This document shows, piece after piece, positions 12,994 through 22,582 of a stretch of DNA of 64,000 bases. Made by a program: the position numbers and the translations under genes. The DNA comes from Girardinichthys multiradiatus (lineage: Eukaryota > Chordata > Actinopteri > Cyprinodontiformes > Goodeidae): the NCBI RefSeq assembly GCF_021462225.1, contig NC_061816.1:14285390-14349389 (forward strand). The letters run 5' to 3'. The first letter of the stretch is position 1; the number at the start of each line of letters is the position of its first letter. The notes beneath the pieces are model-generated. The model was not told where the DNA came from. It worked only from the letters and a program-made list of their open reading frames with translations, and ran no database searches.

Positions 12994-14600
12994 CAGGTCC
13001 TTCTCAAAATATTAGCATATTGTGATAAAGTTCATTATTTTCCATAATGTAATGATGAAAATTTAACATTCATATATTTTAGATGCATTGCACACCAACT
13101 GAAATATTTCAGGTCTTTTATTGTCTTAATACGGATGATTTTGGCATACAGCTCATGAAAACCCAAAATTCCTATCTCACAAAATTAGCATATTTCATCC
13201 GACCAATAAAAGAAAAGTGTTTTTAATACAAAAAATATCAACCTTCAAATAATCATGTACAGTTATGCACTCAATACTTGGTCGGGAATCCTTTTGCAGA
13301 AATGACTGCTTCAATGTGGCGTGGCATGGAGGCAATCAGCCTGTGGCACTGCTGAGGTCTTATGGAGGGCCAGGCTGCTTCGATAGCGGCCTTTAGCTCA
13401 TCCAGAGTGTTGGGTCTTGAGTCTCTCAACGTTCTCTTCACAATATCCCACAGATTCTCTATGGGGTTCAGGTCAGGAGAGTTGGCAGGCCAATTGAGCA
13501 CAGTGATACCATGGTCAGTAAACCATTTACCAGTGGTTTTGGCACTGTGAGCAGGTGCCAGGTCATGCTGAAAAATGAAATCATCTCCATAAAGCTTTTC
13601 AGCAGATGGAAGCATGAAGTGCTCCAAAATCTCCTGATAGCTAGCTGCATTGACCCTGCCCTTGATAAAACACAGTGGACCAACACCAGCAGCTGGCATG
13701 GCACCCCAGACCATCACTGACTGTGGGTACTTGACACTGGACATCTGGCATTTTGGCATTTCCTTCTCCCCAGTCTTCCTCCAGACTCTGGCACATTGAT
13801 TTCCAAATGACATGCAGAATTTGCTTTCATCTGAAAAAAGTACTTTGGACCACTGAGCAACAGTCCAGTGCTGCTTCTCTGTAGTCCAGGTCAGGCGCTT
13901 CTGCTGCTGTTTCTGGTTCAAAAGTGGCTTGACCTGGGGAATGCGGCACCTGTAGCCCATTTCCTGCACACGCCTGTGCACGATGGCTCTGGATGTTTCT
14001 ACTACAGACTCAGTCCACTGCTTCCGCAGGTCCCCCAAGGTCTGGAATCGGCCCTTCTCCACAATCTTCCTCAGGGTCCGGTCACCTCTTCTCGTTGTGC
14101 AGCGTTTTCTGCCACACTTTTTCCTTCCCACAGACTTCCCACTGAGGTGCCTTGATACAGCACTCTGGGAACAGCCTATTCGTTCAGAAATTTCTTTCTG
14201 TGTCTTACCCTCTTGCTTGAGGGTGTCAATAGTGGCCTTCTAGACAGCAGTCAGGTCGGCAGTCTTACCCATGATTGGGGTTTTGAGTGATGAACCAGGC
14301 TGGGAGTTTTAGAGGCCTCAGGAATCTTTTGCAGGTGTTTAGAGTTAATTTGTTGATTCAGATGATTAGGTTCATAGCTCGTTTAGAGACCCTTTTAATG
14401 ATATGCTAATTTTGTGAGATAGGAATTTTGGGTTTTCATGAGCTGTATGCCAAAATTATCTGTATTAAGACAATAAAAGACCTGAAATATTTCAGTTAGT
14501 GTGCAATGAATCTAAAATATATGAATGTTAAATTTTCATCATGACATTATGGAAAATAATGAACTTTATCACAATATGCTAATATTTTGAGAAGGACCTG
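12994..14600 (-). mobile_element. Tc1-like DD34E transposon, copy A2 (inverted)
   Basis: A complete 1607-bp element with TA duplications at 12992-12993 and 14601-14602 and the same long inverted repeats as A1. It lies in opposite orientation to A1, 404 bp away, so A1 and A2 form an inverted pair with 1.6-kb arms. It is inserted into an older family D relic whose two halves flank it. Confidence 0.95.
13271..14272 (-). pseudogene. Tc1 transposase of A2, one nonsense codon
   Basis: The transposase frame starts at the ATG at 14272-14270 and keeps the usual ...FPTKY ending at 13271. Codon 11 is TAG (14242-14240) where the other copies read CAG. A 3-bp in-frame deletion removes one acidic residue just before the FIFQHD motif (YGDDF instead of YGDEDF). 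The catalytic residues in FSDESKF, QHDLAPAH and NPIEN are present. An internal start at the GRKK motif (14131) would give 286 residues but lacks the first helix-turn-helix, so specific DNA binding is unlikely. Confidence 0.9.
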
Positions 14601-14602
14601 TA

Positions 14603-14935
14603 TGCAACAGTGGTGAAAATTCCTAGGAGTGGTCGTGCTACCAAAAATCACTCCAAGAGCCCATCAATGAATCATCCAGGAGGTTACAAACACTTCTCAT
14701 ACACTGCAGGCCTCATTAGCCTCTGTTGAGGAAAATCTTCATGATTCAACATGAAGGCTCTTGGAAAAACTAAGAAAATAAATGGCTCATTTTGGAAGCT
14801 GTGCAAACTGTAACATCTGGACACTAATAGCACCATAGTAACAGTCAAACATGTAGCTGATAGAGCATCGCACTGAGTGTTGCTTTGCTGCTTTAGGACC
14901 TGGACAGCCTGCTGTAACTGATATATTCTAAAAAT
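14603..14935 (+). mobile_element. Family D Tc1 relic, right part
   Basis: Continuation of the relic at 12602-12991. 14603-14690 resembles the transposase DNA-binding linker ('PRSGRPTKIT' region), and 14880-14935 resembles the part after 'VMVWG' ('FAASGPGQ'). Much of the middle is missing. The split shows that A2 inserted after this copy had already decayed or along with its decay. Confidence 0.55.
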
Positions 14936-15620
14936 GATCCGAAGCATGTTAGTGTACAGAAAGCAAAAGCAGGATAAATGTTTCACAGGGTTGTATGTGT
15001 GTATTGATGCTGGATGATATTCAAAACTGCCTAGACTTTAATTTTAGATTTTTAACTTTGGGTCCCTTATCAAATCCTATTCCTGTGTCGCTATTCAGGA
15101 CTTCAAAGTTTGTGAGTGGCCTTTGTTTTACCAATGAGCCCCATTGTGCAGCAGAAAAAGACCCTTTTGTGCGAATAACTGAACAGTCAGCTAGATGAAA
15201 CTGATGTTTTCTTATGCACAGCTCAGAGCAAGGTTATTATTTAATGTCTCTGCTTTTGAGATACACTGCAACATCTTTGGAAGTCAGAGCACAAACGAGT
15301 TAGAAAAAAAATAGGGTCTTGCTGTGCACCGCAAGTTTTAAAACTTAAGTTTAAGTTTTTCTGGCACTCCTTGATCACACAATTCTCCAGCACCAGTAAG
15401 AAGGAGCTTTCAATAATTCATTCATAAGCACAAAATGTGTTTGTGCACTTCAAAAGGTGGCTTGCGTCTGCAGTCGCTGTTTTATTAGGCACCCACTGAA
15501 GGAAGGAAAAAAACAACATCACAGTTCCAAATGCCAACCCTTCCTGCCACTTTCTCTTGCATTGAAGTGGAAAAAACTATACATAATCAGAATGGAATTG
15601 CAAACCCAAGCTAGGCAGTC
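14936..15620. other. Spacer between A2 and the A3/B1 block
   Basis: No gene, RNA or repeat boundary was recognised. Open frames of 60-67 codons are unsupported. Confidence 0.4.
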
Positions 15621-15622
15621 TA

Positions 15623-15648
15623 CAGGGGTTGGACAATGAAACTGAAAC
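15623..15648. repeat. Isolated family B terminal repeat
   Basis: 26 bp beginning CAGGGGTTGGACAATGAA, preceded by TA (15621-15622). It matches exactly the reverse complement of the right end of B1 (18667-18692) and differs from B1's own left end, which reads AATGTAACTG. It therefore looks like a detached right-type end pointing inward, only 6 bp upstream of element A3. Confidence 0.8.
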
Positions 15649-15654
15649 TAAATA

Positions 15655-17262
15655 CAGGTCCTTCTCAAAATATTAGCATATTGTGTTAAAGTTCATTATT
15701 TTCCATAATGTCATGATGAAAATTTAACATTCATATATTTTAGATTCATTGCACACTAACTGAAATATTTCAGGTCTTTTATTGTCTTAATACGGATGAT
15801 TTTGGCATACAGCTCATGAAAACCCAAAATTCCTATCTCACAAAATTAGCATATCATTAAAAGGGTCTCTAAACAAGCTATGAACCTAATCATCTGAATC
15901 AACGAGTTAACTCTAAACACCTGCAAAAGATTCCTGAGGCCTTTAAAACTCCCAGCCTGGTTCATCACTCAAAACCCCAATCATGGGTAAGACTGCCGAC
16001 CTGACTGCTGTCCAGAAGGCCACTATTGACACCCTCAAGCAAGAGGGTAAGACACAGAAAGAAATTTCTGAACGAATAGGCTGTTCCCAGAGTGCTGTAT
16101 AAAGGCACCTCAGTGGGAAGTCTGTGGGAAGGACAAAGTGTGGCAGAAAACGCTGCACAACGAGAAGAGGTGACCGGACCCTGAGGAAGATTGTGGAGAA
16201 GGGCCGATTCCAGACCTTGGGGGACCTGCGGAAGCAGTGGACTGAGTCTGGAGTAGAAACATCCAGAGCCACCGTGCACAGGCGTGTGCAGGAAATGGGC
16301 TACAGGTGCCGCATTCCCCAGGTCAAGCCACGTTTGAACCAAACAGCGGCAGAAGCGCCTGACCTGGGCTACAGAGAAGCAGCACTGGACTGTTGCTCAG
16401 TGGTCCAAAGTACTTTTTCCGGATGAAAGCAAATTCTGCATGTCATTCGGAAATCAAGGTGCCAGAATCTGGAGGAAGACTGGGGAGAAGGAAATGCCAA
16501 AATGCCAGAAGTCCAGTGTCAAGTACCCACAGTCAGTGATGGTCTGGGGTGCCGTGTCAGCTGCTGGTGTTGGTCCACTGTGTTTTATCAAGGGCAGGGT
16601 CAATGCAGCTAGCTATCAGGAGATTTTGGAGCACTTCATGCTTCCATCTGCTGAAAAGCTTTATGGAGATGAAGATTTCATTTTTCAGCACGACCTGGCA
16701 CCTGCTCACAGTACCAAAACCACTGGTAAATGGTTTACTGACCATGGTATCACTGTGCTCAATTGGCCTGCCAACTCTCCTGACCTGAACCCCATAGAGA
16801 ATCTGTGGGATATTGTGAAGAGAACGTTGAGAGACTCAAGACCCAACACTCTGGATGAGCTAAAGGCCGCTATCGAAGCATCCTGGGCCTCCATAAGACC
16901 TCAGCAGTGCCACAGACTGATTGCCTCCATGCCACGCCGCATTGAAGCAGGTATTTCTGCAAAAGGATTCCCGACCAAGTATTGAGTGCATAACTGTACA
17001 TGATTATTTGAAGGTTGACGTTTTTTGTATTAAAAACACTTTTCTTTTATTGGTCGGATGAAATATGCTAATTTTGTGAGATAGGAATTTTGGGTTTTCA
17101 TGAGCTGTATGCCAAAATCATCCGTATTAAGACAATAAAAGACCTGAAATATTTCAGTTAGTGTGCAATGAATCTAAAATATATGAATGTTAAATTTTCA
17201 TCATTACATTATGGAAAATAATTAACTTTATCACAATATGCTAATATTTTGAGAAGGACCTG
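15655..17262 (+). mobile_element. Tc1-like DD34E transposon, copy A3
   Basis: A complete 1608-bp family A element with TA duplications at 15653-15654 and 17263-17264. The left flank is the isolated B-type end, and the right flank is the family C fragment starting at the last codons of its transposase. The two flanks are not continuous in the paralogous block near 44.65 kb, so a rearrangement accompanied or preceded the insertion. Confidence 0.95.
15983..16985 (+). pseudogene. Tc1 transposase of A3, nonsense plus 2-bp deletion
   Basis: Relative to the other family A copies, codon 40 is TAA (16100-16102) instead of a serine codon. A 2-bp deletion near 16340 (AACCAAACAG against AACCAGAAACAG) shifts the frame in the linker before the core. 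The core reads on in the original frame from about 16440, with intact QHDLAPAH and NPIEN motifs and the normal FPTKY end. The residue before the first catalytic Asp is changed from Ser to Pro (FPDES). The copy is not expected to make a functional enzyme. Confidence 0.9.
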
Positions 17263-17264
17263 TA

Positions 17265-17439
17265 TTAACGCAAGGGTGCAAGTTTGACACATCCAATAAA
17301 TTTCATTCCACTTCACGATAGTGTCCCACTTGTTGATTCTTCACAAAAAAATTGAATTTTATATCTTTATGTTTGAAGCCTGAAATGTGTCAAAAGGTTG
17401 AAAAGTTCAAGGGGGCCGAATACTTTCGCAAGGCACTGT
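17265..17439 (+). mobile_element. Family C Tc1 3' end fragment
   Basis: The last coding bases, 3' non-coding part and right terminal repeat of a Tdr1-like Tc1 element, ending ...GGCACTG before TA at 17440-17441. It is nearly the same as 44650-44872 but lacks about 47 bp present there. It is immediately followed by a 26-bp spacer and then B1, in the same order as at 44.87 kb. Confidence 0.8.
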
Positions 17440-17469
17440 AGTCTTGTATGTCTAACAATGCAGCATATA

Positions 17470-18692
17470 CAGGGGTTGGACAATGTAACTGAAACACCTG
17501 TCATTTTAGTGTGGGAGGTTTCATGGCTAAATTGGACCAGCCAGGTAGCCAGTCTTCATTGATTGCACATTGCACCAGTGAGAGCAGAGTGTGAAGGTTC
17601 AATTAGCAGGATAAGAGCACAGTTTTGTTCAAAATATTGAAATGCACACAACATTATGGGTGACATACCAGAGTTCAAAAGAGGACAAATTGTTGGTGCA
17701 CGTCTTGCTGGCGCATCTCTGACCAAGACAGCAAGTATTTGTGATGTATCAAGAGCCACGGTATCCAGGGTAATGTCAGCATACCACCAAGAAGGACGAA
17801 CCACATCCAACAGGATTAACTGTTGACGCAAGAAACAAAAAACAAAACCACGGCTGCCAAAATCACGGCAGAATTAAATGTGCACCTCAACTCTCCTGTT
17901 TCCACCACAACTGTCCGTCGGGAGCTCCACAGGGTCAATATACACGGTTGGGCTGCTTTAGCCAAACCTTTGGTCACTCATGCCAATGCCATACATCGGT
18001 TACAATGGGGCAAGGAGCGCAAATCTTGGGCTGTGGACAATGTGAAACATATATTGTTCTCTGATGAGTCCACCTTTACTGTTTTCCCCACATCCCGGAG
18101 AGTTACGGTGTGTAGAAGCCCCAAAGAAGCGTACCACCCAGACTGTTGCATGCCCAGAGTGAAGCATGGGGGTGGATCAGTGATCGTTTGGGCTGCCATA
18201 TCATGGTATTCCCTTGGCCCAATACTTGTGCTAGATGGGCACTTCACTGCCAAGGACTACCGAACCATTCTTGAGGACCATGTGCATCCAATGGTTCAAA
18301 CATTGTATCCTGAAGGCGGTGCTGTGTATCAGGATTACAATGCACCAATACACACAGCAAGACTGGTGAAAGATTGGTTTGATGAACATGAAAGTGAAGT
18401 TGAACATCTACCATGGCCTGCACAGTCACCAGATCAAATATTATTGAGTCACTTTGGGGTTTTTTGGAGGAGCGAGTCAGGAAACGTTTTCCTCCACCAG
18501 TATCACGTAGTGACCTGGCCACTATCCTGCAAGAAGAATAGCTTAAAATCCCTCTGACCACTGTGCAGGACTTGTATATGTCATTCCCAAGACGAATTGA
18601 CGCTGTATTGGCCGCAAAAGGAGGCCCTACAGCATACTAATAAATTATTTTAGTCTAAAACCAGGTGTTTCAGTTTCATTGTCCAACCCCTG
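17470..18692 (+). mobile_element. Tc1/mariner-like transposon, family B copy B1
   Basis: A 1223-bp element with short terminal repeats beginning CAGGGGTTGGACAATG and ending CATTGTCCAACCCCTG. TA precedes the left end (17468-17469), but the right end is followed by CA, so the right target duplication is mutated. Its transposase resembles the DD36E/DD37E class rather than family A. It is 54 bp shorter than B2, which carries a 30-bp insertion with its 5-bp duplication; B1 has its own internal deletion of about 47 bp. Confidence 0.9.
17656..18640 (+). pseudogene. Family B transposase, broken
   Basis: Starts MGDIPEFKRGQIVGARLAG with a helix-turn-helix (VSRATVSRVMSAYH). The frame is broken at 17824-17826, where a glycine codon became TGA. 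An adjacent deletion of about 47 bp relative to B2 also shifts the frame. Core motifs follow in the second frame (17823-18557): FSDEST with the first Asp, VYQDYNAPIHTA and WPAQSPD. A 1-bp deletion near 18435 then pushes the NIIEPLW glutamate motif out of frame. The tail ends ...AAKGGPTAY at 18640. Tyr replaces the residue expected to be the second catalytic Asp next to NAPIH. The copy is inactive. Confidence 0.85.
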
Positions 18693-19229
18693 CATCTGCC
18701 AAACGTATCACTTCTGTGGAATATGCTGCATTTAATTTTGAATGAGACTGGCATTTCCAGATCAGTTCTTGCTAGACAGTATAATATAGTTCTGATCAGA
18801 ATATGACATTTGCGTATTTGCATATATATGTAGGGCTTTTAATACATATTAGAACCAAGTTTTTCCAGGGTGGAATAAAGATACAATGTAATGCAAATAT
18901 CTCCATAGACACTAACCAATCACTTCCTAAACCCTTTTATGGTTTTATACCGTTGGAACCCCTAATTCTGCCTTATCTTTCACCATGCACAGAAAAACAG
19001 TCCCACAGCATGATTCTGCCACCAACATACTTCCTATTGTGTTTAACAGTTTAATCTTTATTTACGTTTTACTCCAGAAGATGTTTGGCTTGTCTGTTTC
19101 AGTCAAACTGAAAGGCTTGGGATTTGGGGGGTTCCTGAACATTTTCACCAATATTTCATCTGAGAGTGGCAGAATAAACTTCTTTAAGACCTTGGCTTTT
19201 TTTTTTTACTTTTTGGTCACACTGAAATG
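18693..19229. other. Spacer with a possible Tc1-like remnant
   Basis: Around 18995-19060 the wording of the DNA (a CCACAGCATGATTCTGCCACC stretch, cut here at 20 bases) resembles the antisense of the 'GGGSIMLWG' transposase core. The similarity is short and I could not extend it with confidence. Confidence 0.3.
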
Positions 19230-19380
19230 TTTTAGATCAGGGAAGCCCAACTCTAGTCCTCGAGAGCTACCATCCAACTTTTAGATGCAATCCTTCAACA
19301 TTATCCTATGAAATGGCTGGCTGGTTACCAGGCCTCTGCAGAGCTAAAGGCATGCAGATGAGAGAATCTCACCTCCAGAA
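19230..19380. repeat. Fragment of a teleost hAT-like non-autonomous repeat
   Basis: 19240-19345 resembles a very common fish repeat arm with the theme 'ccaactctagtcctcgagagc ... ttagatgcaatcc ... ggttaccaggcctctgcagagc'. It is remembered as a non-autonomous hAT-like element; no intact ends or 8-bp duplications were established. A related piece lies at 25100-25270. Confidence 0.5.
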
Positions 19381-20100
19381 AATATCTCCATAGTTCCTCA
19401 GAATTAGTTTAAATCTTTAAATTTACGCATCTCCATAGTAGTAAGGAAGTTTAAACCACCCATTATAAAAGTTTAAAAACCTTAATTTGTATGACTATTA
19501 TCGGGCTAACAGAATGCAATATATCTTAAAATAGATTGGGCAAAGTCCTTTAGATAGCTCATGGATCGATGTTGAAGAAACAATTAATGAAGACATCCAG
19601 GATATCCCATTTATCACTACTGCAATTAATCACCACGGCTTCTTCAAAAGCACCAGTATCAACACATCTATGACAGCCTGGTGGGAATATCTTAAGTTAA
19701 GTGGGTTTTCTGTTCTCTCATGTCGATTAACACCCATCTGGAACAATCATGACAATGCAAAACAAGAAGGTTCTACATTTTACAGCAAGGCATTGTAAGA
19801 GGATAACTCACATTTATCAGGATGAAGAGTTCATATTCAACATATCTAATAGTTATAAAGCATCGATAAAAATTCTAGAAATTCTCCAACTTTAATTTTC
19901 CAATCGCATTATAATATTAAACAGTGGATGATAAGCTCCAGCCTCCAAAATTGTCATGGATGTGCCAAAATGCCATCACTGTTCCTGGGTATAAATGCTG
20001 GGTGGGCTCTGCTTTGTGTCGGGGGCTAGCGTTGAATCCTGTGGCAAACGGTTACACTAGGGGGTTTTTGGGACTCTGGTAGACATAAAAAATCACCTTA
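19381..20100. other. Unique spacer
   Basis: No gene or repeat was recognised in this AT-rich interval. Confidence 0.4.
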
Positions 20101-20295
20101 AATGAAAAGAGATAGAGTAAGAAAGAAAAGGGAAGGGAAGAATAGAAAGGGAATGAGAGAAAAGAAGCAATGGGAAAAAAGGTGAAATAAAGGAGGAGGA
20201 GGGGGAAGAGGTTGGGGAAGCAAAAAGGGAAGGAAGGAAAAGAGAGGGGAGTTAAAATGTAGCGAAAAAAAAAAAAAAAAAAAAAGGGAGGTGGG
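20101..20295. repeat. Homopurine (GA-rich) tract with A21 run
   Basis: About 195 bp are almost all A and G on the plus strand, made of irregular GAAA, GGAA and AGGAGG units. It contains an unbroken run of 21 A (20265-20285). Long antisense open frames here (rich in F, S, L and P) are artefacts of the pyrimidine composition. Such mirror-rich purine tracts can adopt triplex structures; no function can be read from the sequence. Confidence 0.85.
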
Positions 20296-21757
20296 TGTGC
20301 CACAACAAGGCAGCAATCCAAAGAGTGAACTCCCACCATTGGTGGTCACCACAGGTTTCTTCCAGCCTGGCACTGGCTGCTTGACTTGAGTGGTAGCAGT
20401 TCGCATCTTGTCCACACACTTAGATGCAGAAATATCCATGTGCGTGCAGGTGCACAAACGCAAAATTAGCTTTTTGCTTTTACTCGGGTTATCCATGTTT
20501 GATATTAATATTTGTTTTGTTGTCTGAAACATTTGACTGTGCCTAGCAAAAAAAAAAAAAATGTTAAGTGGTTAAATACTTAGCACTAAATGTCTTCAAT
20601 GACTGTAGGTAAACCTCTGACCAGAACTGTATCACATACAAAGAGTTAATCTGGCTAAATAAAAGGTCAACATTAAAAGATTTAAACACTGAATGGGGAC
20701 TTGGAGTAAAAGGGCATCCATTCAGGATAAATGCTCAAAGGAACCAGCATGTTTGTGACACATCCTATAATGCTCATCTCAGCTGCTTCTAAGGGGAATG
20801 CACATGTGTGTCACATGATTCCTACATGTGAAGAAGGTGGCATGAAAATCAAAAACCTCACTGTAAAATAAGTGAACATGTTGCATGGGGCCACATGGCA
20901 CAATGAACAGAATGCAAACATTGACTAAAAAGTGAAAGGTGTGCAAAGAGAGAGACTCCTAAACAGCCAAGTGTGGGAATCTGGAATATTCTTTAGTGCC
21001 AGCTAAACTCAGTCAAAAAGGTCAAAAGAACTCAGCACAACAGCATTGAAATAATTGAGTTTGGATGTGAATGGGCGGTTATGCTATGCATTAAGCTTAC
21101 ACAAACAGATTTGAGATTGCTCAGATATGCCGAAAGCAAGTTCATATCAGAAAGGAAGTGGATATAAACCACACCAAAAAAAAAGAGACTAATGTTTAAA
21201 ATCTGTTACTGGTACTAAAAAACACTAAACTGTTCTGATCATCATAACAAAATCTTTACTTCTCTTTAATGAAGAAATTGTAAGGTTCAAATTGACACAT
21301 CATTAATGTTAAAACCCTGTTGGTTGTGTAATTAACAGACTTTGAGACTAGAAATAATAAGATGGGATGAGAAGGAACTTATTGCCCTCATAGGGCTTTG
21401 CCATTGTTCAATTAACATGGCAAATAACCTGAATAGTATAAATGAATGCCACATGCAAAGGAATACTTTATGAATTATGCAACAATGACAACAAAAGTGT
21501 AGATGCAAGCATATTGTATGCTTATAGTGTAAAAAAAACAAAACAAAAAACATGATTTACACAGGAGTGAAAACCAAAGCTGTATTTAATGGCTGGAACC
21601 ACATATTGCAGTCTCCTCTGTTTCCATCTGGCTTTGGCACACCACAGCTTCTTTAACCTTTTACGTCTGGAACTCAAATGAGAAATTTAGTCGCTCACCC
21701 TGGGAACCAGGCTCATTAAAACATATTGGGCTTCCACTCATACTTCTCGTATCCAGG
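20296..21757. other. Unique AT-rich spacer
   Basis: No gene or repeat was recognised. A 13-nt A run occurs near 20549-20561. Confidence 0.4.
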
Positions 21758-21780
21758 CCATGAATATGCATTATTCATGG
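21758..21780. promoter_or_regulatory. Near-palindromic POU/octamer-like site
   Basis: Perfect 9-bp inverted arms (CCATGAATA and TATTCATGG) surround TGCAT, giving an ATGCAT core with flanking ATTCAT half-sites. These resemble POU-homeodomain target words. The surrounding 250 bp are of balanced composition and lack repeat similarity, so a conserved regulatory element is possible. Function is inferred only from motif resemblance. Confidence 0.3.
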
Positions 21781-22371
21781 TAGGACATCATCCCTCTCAT
21801 TGTGCTCCTTCCTAACGCTTCATTTTAACCCAGGACCACAAATATCTAACTATGCAAAGTATATTTTCAGATTCTAAGCTGGAGATCATCTTTGTAACCA
21901 CAGAAACACTTGAAAATCCTTACATTTTCTGGATTTTTGCATCCAGTCAGGTGAACAAAATTTCTAAAACAAAAACGATACAAAGCAAAATGTCGACCCT
22001 TTGAATAAAATTAAATTCAACAAGAGATTTTCCATTTCAGAAACTCTTTCACCCAAAAATGTAAATACTCCTTTCTAAAACCATTACGTTTCCCTGAGCT
22101 GTAAAAGCATTGTAAGCACAACAGATGCACATTTAAGAGATGTTAATTCAGGATTATGCCCTAACAAATATATGCAGACAACAAATAAGTTATTATTCAT
22201 GCCCTGCTTTTGTTTAACAAATGTGTGCAGGTTAAAGTAGCTAAAAAAAAAAACAAATGCAGTATAGGGTTCCTGCACAGTCTGAAGAGTTTAGAATTTC
22301 TCTTTTTTTCCCTGTATGTAAATGTAAATCTATACGTTTATTAATCTCTTGGAGGTTTTCTTGTTTTCCAG

Positions 22372-22582
22372 TCAGCCAAAAAACCCCGGATTAATATTTG
22401 ACCTCACCAAGGCACTTTTATGGAGCAACAATGACACCAACACAGACATTCAACATGATAACAGCAGACCTGCACCATCTGATGCATCCATAAAACTCCA
22501 ACAACCTTACAATGAAGAAGACTTTACAACAGACTTTACAACAGACGACATGTTTGCTAGCAAAACAAATATAAACCAATAA
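22372..22582 (+). CDS. Candidate terminal coding exon, unknown gene
   Basis: A pyrimidine-rich acceptor (ending TTGTTTTCCAG at 22371) is followed by an open frame with a split codon (phase 2) of about 69 residues ending in TAA at 22580-22582. An AATAAA signal lies at 22624-22629, 42 bp after the stop. The encoded segment is hydrophilic and Asp/Asn/Thr-rich, with a tandem FTTDFTTDD motif near the end, unlike the hydrophobic chance frames nearby. I recognise no family. It could be the last exon of a host gene lying upstream, or a coincidence of signals. Transcript evidence would decide. Confidence 0.25.

Noticed and set aside
20052..20532. Long antisense frames rich in Phe, Ser, Leu and Pro
   Set aside because: They are the translation of the homopurine tract's complementary strand.
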